Shown here: in pieces, positions 61,527-64,000 of the stretch | Layout: every line of letters starts with the position of its first letter | Position numbering within the stretch: position 1 is the first letter of the stretch | From: Evansella sp. AB-P1 | GTDB taxonomy: Bacteria > Bacillota > Bacilli > Bacillales > Salisediminibacteriaceae | Assembly: GCF_029688925.1 (NCBI RefSeq) | Contig: NZ_JARUKY010000009.1 | Coordinates: 124,001 to 188,000 of the forward strand | Direction of reading: 5' to 3' | Length of the DNA stretch: 64,000 nt | The notes under the pieces: model-generated | The model's database searches: none | Seen by the model: the letters and a program-made list of their open reading frames with translations, nothing else | Told to the model about the DNA's origin: nothing | Made by a program: the position numbers and the translations under genes

Positions 61527-62222
61527 TTAAATTTTAAAACCGGAAACATTTACCTTCATACCAGGACCCATTGTTGAAGCAATAGCTACATTACGCATAT
61601 ACGTCCCTTTAGAAGCTGCTGGCTTCACTTTTAATAGTGTTCCAACAATTGTTTCGAAGTTTTCAACAAGCTTGTCATCTTCAAAGGAAACTTTACCAAT
61701 TGGAACATGGAGGTTTCCAGATTTATCAACGCGGTATTCAACTTTACCTGCTTTGATTTCGTTAACAGCTTTTTCAACATCGAATGTAACTGTTCCTGTT
61801 TTAGGATTTGGCATTAATCCTTTAGGACCTAACACACGACCTAGCTTACCAACTTGAGCCATCATATCAGGAGTAGCTACAACTACATCAAAGTCAAACC
61901 ATCCTTGGTTTACTTTATTGATTAAGTCCTCTTCTCCAACAAAATCTGCTCCAGCTGCTTCTGCTTCCTTCGCTTTATCTCCCTTTGCAAAAACTAGCAC
62001 ACGTTGTGTTTTACCAGTTCCGTTTGGAAGAACTACTGCTCCACGAATTTGTTGATCTGCTTTTTTAGGATCTACACCTAAACGAGCAGCAAATTCTACA
62101 GTTTCATCAAATTTAGCTGTTGCTGTTTTCTTTACAAGTTCAACAGCTTCTTTAATATCATATACTTTTTCACGATCTACAAGTTTAATTGCATCCGTGT
62201 ACTTTTTACCTTTCTTAGCCAT
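61527..62222 (-). CDS. rplA: Ribosomal protein L1 (uL1)
   Basis: A 231-residue stalk protein controlling E-site tRNA release and repressing its own operon by mRNA mimicry. Has [20 protein letters not shown] and [15 protein letters not shown]. Confidence 0.98.
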   Translation of the reverse strand: MAKKGKKYTDAIKLVDREKVYDIKEAVELVKKTATAKFDETVEFAARLGVDPKKADQQIRGAVVLPNGTGKTQRVLVFAKGDKAKEAEAAGADFVGEEDLINKVNQGWFDFDVVVATPDMMAQVGKLGRVLGPKGLMPNPKTGTVTFDVEKAVNEIKAGKVEYRVDKSGNLHVPIGKVSFEDDKLVENFETIVGTLLKVKPAASKGTYMRNVAIASTMGPGMKVNVSGFKI

Positions 62223-62239
62223 GTTCTTTCCTCCTCATT

Positions 62240-62265
62240 GTGGTTTTAGCGGTTAGACCTCCCAC
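62240..62265 (-). promoter_or_regulatory. L1-binding site mimic upstream of rplA
   Basis: On the minus strand GTGG-GA-GGT, a 3-nt loop, ACC, a 7-nt bulge, CCAC. This copies the 23S rRNA L1 site (GUGGGAGG ... ACC ... CCAC), 18 nt before the rplA start codon, so it should let L1 repress its own translation. Confidence 0.65.
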
Positions 62266-62270
62266 TAATA

Positions 62271-62323
62271 AAGGTTGCGAACCCAACCTACAGGTAGGAC
62301 CAATGTCCTTTTTTCGCAACCTT
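62271..62323 (-). other. Hairpin between rplK and rplA
   Basis: AAGGTTGCG / CGCAACCTT arms (62271-62279 with 62315-62323) with an inner GGAC-ATTG-GTCC hairpin. No T-run, so probably a processing or pausing structure. Confidence 0.5.
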
Positions 62324-62342
62324 CAACGTACTCATGGGTTAA

Positions 62343-62768
62343 TTAGTCTTCAATTACGATTCCCATGCTACGGGCAGTACCTTCAACCATACGCATCGCT
62401 GCTTCTACATCAGCTGCGTTTAGGTCTGGCATTTTTGTTTCCGCAATTTCGCGTACTTTATCACGCTTCAGTGTAGCAACCTTTTTTACGTTAGGTTCAC
62501 CTGATGCTGTTTCAATTCCAGCTGCTTTCTTTAAAAGAACTGCTGCAGGTGGAGTTTTAGTGATAAATGTAAATGAACGGTCTTCAAATACCGTGATCTC
62601 TACTGGAATGATTAAGCCCGCTTGTTCTTGAGTACGAGCATTAAATTCTTTACAGAATCCCATAATGTTTACACCAGCTTGACCTAATGCAGGTCCAACA
62701 GGCGGTGCTGGATTAGCTTTACCAGCAGGAATTTGTAATTTTACTACTTTAATGACCTTTTTAGCCAC
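62343..62768 (-). CDS. rplK: Ribosomal protein L11 (uL11)
   Basis: A 141-residue GTPase-centre protein, also needed for RelA activation. Start is GTG at 62768 after AAGGAGGTG, giving [17 protein letters not shown]; the track-length frame from 62840 is leader. The proline-rich [16 protein letters not shown] hinge, target of thiostrepton resistance, is wild type. Confidence 0.97.
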   Translation of the reverse strand: MAKKVIKVVKLQIPAGKANPAPPVGPALGQAGVNIMGFCKEFNARTQEQAGLIIPVEITVFEDRSFTFITKTPPAAVLLKKAAGIETASGEPNVKKVATLKRDKVREIAETKMPDLNAADVEAAMRMVEGTARSMGIVIED

Positions 62769-62794
62769 GCGACACACCTCCTTAAGTCCGTGAT

Positions 62795-62850
62795 GTGGTA
62801 AACCGAACCGTTGCACAACATCAACTATCGAAGGCAACATGTTCTCCCAC
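62795..62850 (-). promoter_or_regulatory. L1-binding site mimic upstream of rplK
   Basis: On the minus strand GTGG-GA-GAAC, a long loop, GTTC, a 6-nt bulge, CCAC: again the 23S rRNA L1-site layout, in the rplK leader. Together with 62240-62265 it would give L1 two points of control in one operon. Confidence 0.55.
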
Positions 62851-62874
62851 TCATATACCTGCTTTAATTGCAGG

Positions 62875-62901
62875 AAAAAACGTGAACGAAATGTTCACGT
62901 T
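62875..62901 (-). terminator. nusG terminator
   Basis: AACGTGAAC / GTTCACGTT stem (62879-62887 with 62893-62901) with T6 on the minus strand. Separates secE-nusG from rplKA. Confidence 0.88.
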
Positions 62902-62964
62902 CATTAACAACATTAAGATTTTATCACTTCATTCAAAACATATCAAGTTATTTTCAAAAACAAC

Positions 62965-63498
62965 CTATAATTTCTCAACTTGAGTAAATTCTAATTCCAC
63001 AGGAGTTTCACGTCCAAACATATTCACATGTACCTTTAGCTTATGTTTGTCAGCATAAATGTCCTCCACAGTCCCAATGAAATTGGCAAATGGCCCTTCT
63101 TTTACCTTAACAGACTCCTTCAATTCAAAGTCAATTTCTGCTCTCGGCTCTTCCACACCCATCTTTTTAAGAATGTGTTCCACTTCCTCAGGTAATAATG
63201 GTGTTGGTTTAGATCCTGCACCTGAAGACCCCACAAATCCTGTAACACCAGGTGTATTTCGCACAACATACCACGAGTCATCGGTCATTACCATTTCCAC
63301 AATAACATATCCTGGAAAAACCTTTTTTGTTACTTGTTTACTTTTTCCATTTTTAACTTCTGTCTCTTCTTCTACAGGGACGAGTACACGAAAGATTTTA
63401 TCTGTCATGTCCATTGATTCTACACGTTTTTCCAAATTAGTCTTCACTTTATTCTCATAACCAGAATATGTGTGAACGACGTACCAATTCTTTTCCAT
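62965..63498 (-). CDS. nusG: Transcription elongation/termination factor NusG
   Basis: A 177-residue factor with the NGN domain (NWYVVHTYSGYENKVKTNLEK) and a KOW domain (KEGPFANFIGTVEDI). In Bacillus it promotes pausing. Confidence 0.98.
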   Translation of the reverse strand: MEKNWYVVHTYSGYENKVKTNLEKRVESMDMTDKIFRVLVPVEEETEVKNGKSKQVTKKVFPGYVIVEMVMTDDSWYVVRNTPGVTGFVGSSGAGSKPTPLLPEEVEHILKKMGVEEPRAEIDFELKESVKVKEGPFANFIGTVEDIYADKHKLKVHVNMFGRETPVELEFTQVEKL

Positions 63499-63565
63499 TA
63501 CATATGGGACAAAGTCTGTCCATTCCCTCCTCTTGCAAAATTAAAATTAATATCTAAAACACCGA

Positions 63566-63760
63566 TTAATTTAAAATTGCACGAATAATTGCTGAAATTG
63601 CTGTATCTGAAATTGCAAAGAAAATTGCTATAAATAAAACAGTAACAATAACTACCCCAGTGTATCGAACTAATTCTTTTCTTTTTGGCCATGATACACG
63701 TTTCATCTCAGTTGAAACATCTTTTAAAAATTTGGTAGAATTTTTTACAACACTTGCCAC
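63566..63760 (-). CDS. secE: Protein translocase subunit SecE
   Basis: A 64-residue membrane protein with the amphipathic FLKDVSTEMKRVSWPKRKEL segment and one transmembrane helix. Start GTG at 63760 after GGAGGTGG; the ATGs at 63775 and 63778 lie upstream of or at that site. Confidence 0.93.
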   Translation of the reverse strand: MASVVKNSTKFLKDVSTEMKRVSWPKRKELVRYTGVVIVTVLFIAIFFAISDTAISAIIRAILN

Positions 63761-63833
63761 ACCTGCCACCTCCATCATATATAAAAATAACTTTTATTTT
63801 TAAACCAATTGATTAAAGCGGTTTCACTTTCTA

Positions 63834-63983
63834 TCACTTTGTTTCAAGGTGCATTGTATGTTTTCCGCAAGCTTTGCAATATTTCTTTATCGCTATTCGG
63901 GTTGTCCGATTTTGCTCCGTTTTATTCGTTGAATAATTTCTAGATTTGCATTGATCACATGCTATTGTCACCTTCTGCGACAT
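63834..63983 (-). CDS. rpmG: Ribosomal protein L33 (bL33), zinc form
   Basis: A 49-residue 50S protein with zinc ligands CDQC and CKAC ([17 protein letters not shown]). AGGGAG lies eight bases before the ATG. Upstream of secE-nusG as in Bacillus. Confidence 0.94.
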   Translation of the reverse strand: MSQKVTIACDQCKSRNYSTNKTEQNRTTRIAIKKYCKACGKHTMHLETK

Positions 63984-64000
63984 GATCCATACTCCCTTTT

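Overview
This window comes from a low-GC, endospore-forming Firmicute of the Bacillaceae. I cannot name the genus from the sequence alone. The evidence is the Bacillus-type order of the rpoBC/str/S10/spc/alpha super-cluster, the sporulation genes pdaB, kbaA, gerD, cwlD and a Spo0E-like phosphatase, a sigW-rsiW pair, and a glmS ribozyme. Nearly everything from 7 kb onward is on the minus strand.

Layout. Positions 1-9.3 kb are accessory. They hold the end of a TctA-type transporter permease, a Vga-like ABC-F ribosome protection gene behind a complete-looking attenuator, a GNAT acetyltransferase, an EAL phosphodiesterase, an unusual GIY-YIG-like/Sel1/EF-Tu-domain-II fusion, a lipoprotein, two orphan ORFs (one probably decayed) and a 0.5-kb element with terminal inverted repeats. 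Positions 9.4-16.7 kb hold cell-envelope genes: glmS with its ribozyme, the cdaA-cdaR-glmM operon, and sigW-rsiW behind a sigma-W promoter. Positions 16.8-18.6 kb hold a Spo0E-like gene, a repeat element with GTCCT-loop hairpins, and a five-gene tRNA cluster (Asn-Thr-Gln-Lys-Ala) with a tandem duplication inside it. Positions 18.7-25 kb hold sporulation and germination genes plus salA, ybaK and a few tiny ORFs.

Positions 25.3-45 kb are the alpha, spc and S10 operons read in reverse: rpsI-rplM, truA, the ECF transporter module, rplQ-rpoA-rpsK-rpsM-rpmJ-infA-KOW-map-adk-secY, then rplO through rpsJ. Positions 45-47 kb, between rpsJ and tuf, are an insertion zone with a NERD-domain gene, a 21-nt tandem repeat and a dispersed structured repeat. 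Positions 46.8-63.98 kb are tuf-fusA-rpsG-rpsL-ybxF-rpoC-rpoB, ybxB, rplL-rplJ (with an L10 leader and attenuator), rplA-rplK (each preceded by a mimic of the 23S rRNA L1-binding site), nusG, secE and rpmG.

How the genes work together. The large cluster supplies RNA polymerase, ribosomal proteins, translation factors, SecY/SecE and adenylate kinase, with several autoregulatory RNA leaders still visible. The c-di-AMP synthase operon includes glmM and sits beside glmS, so second-messenger and wall-precursor synthesis are linked. The main oddities are non-coding: the Vga attenuator with mutually exclusive pairings, a roughly 130-nt dispersed repeat with covarying GTCCT-loop hairpins placed behind translation operons, and the duplicated tRNA-Lys leader.
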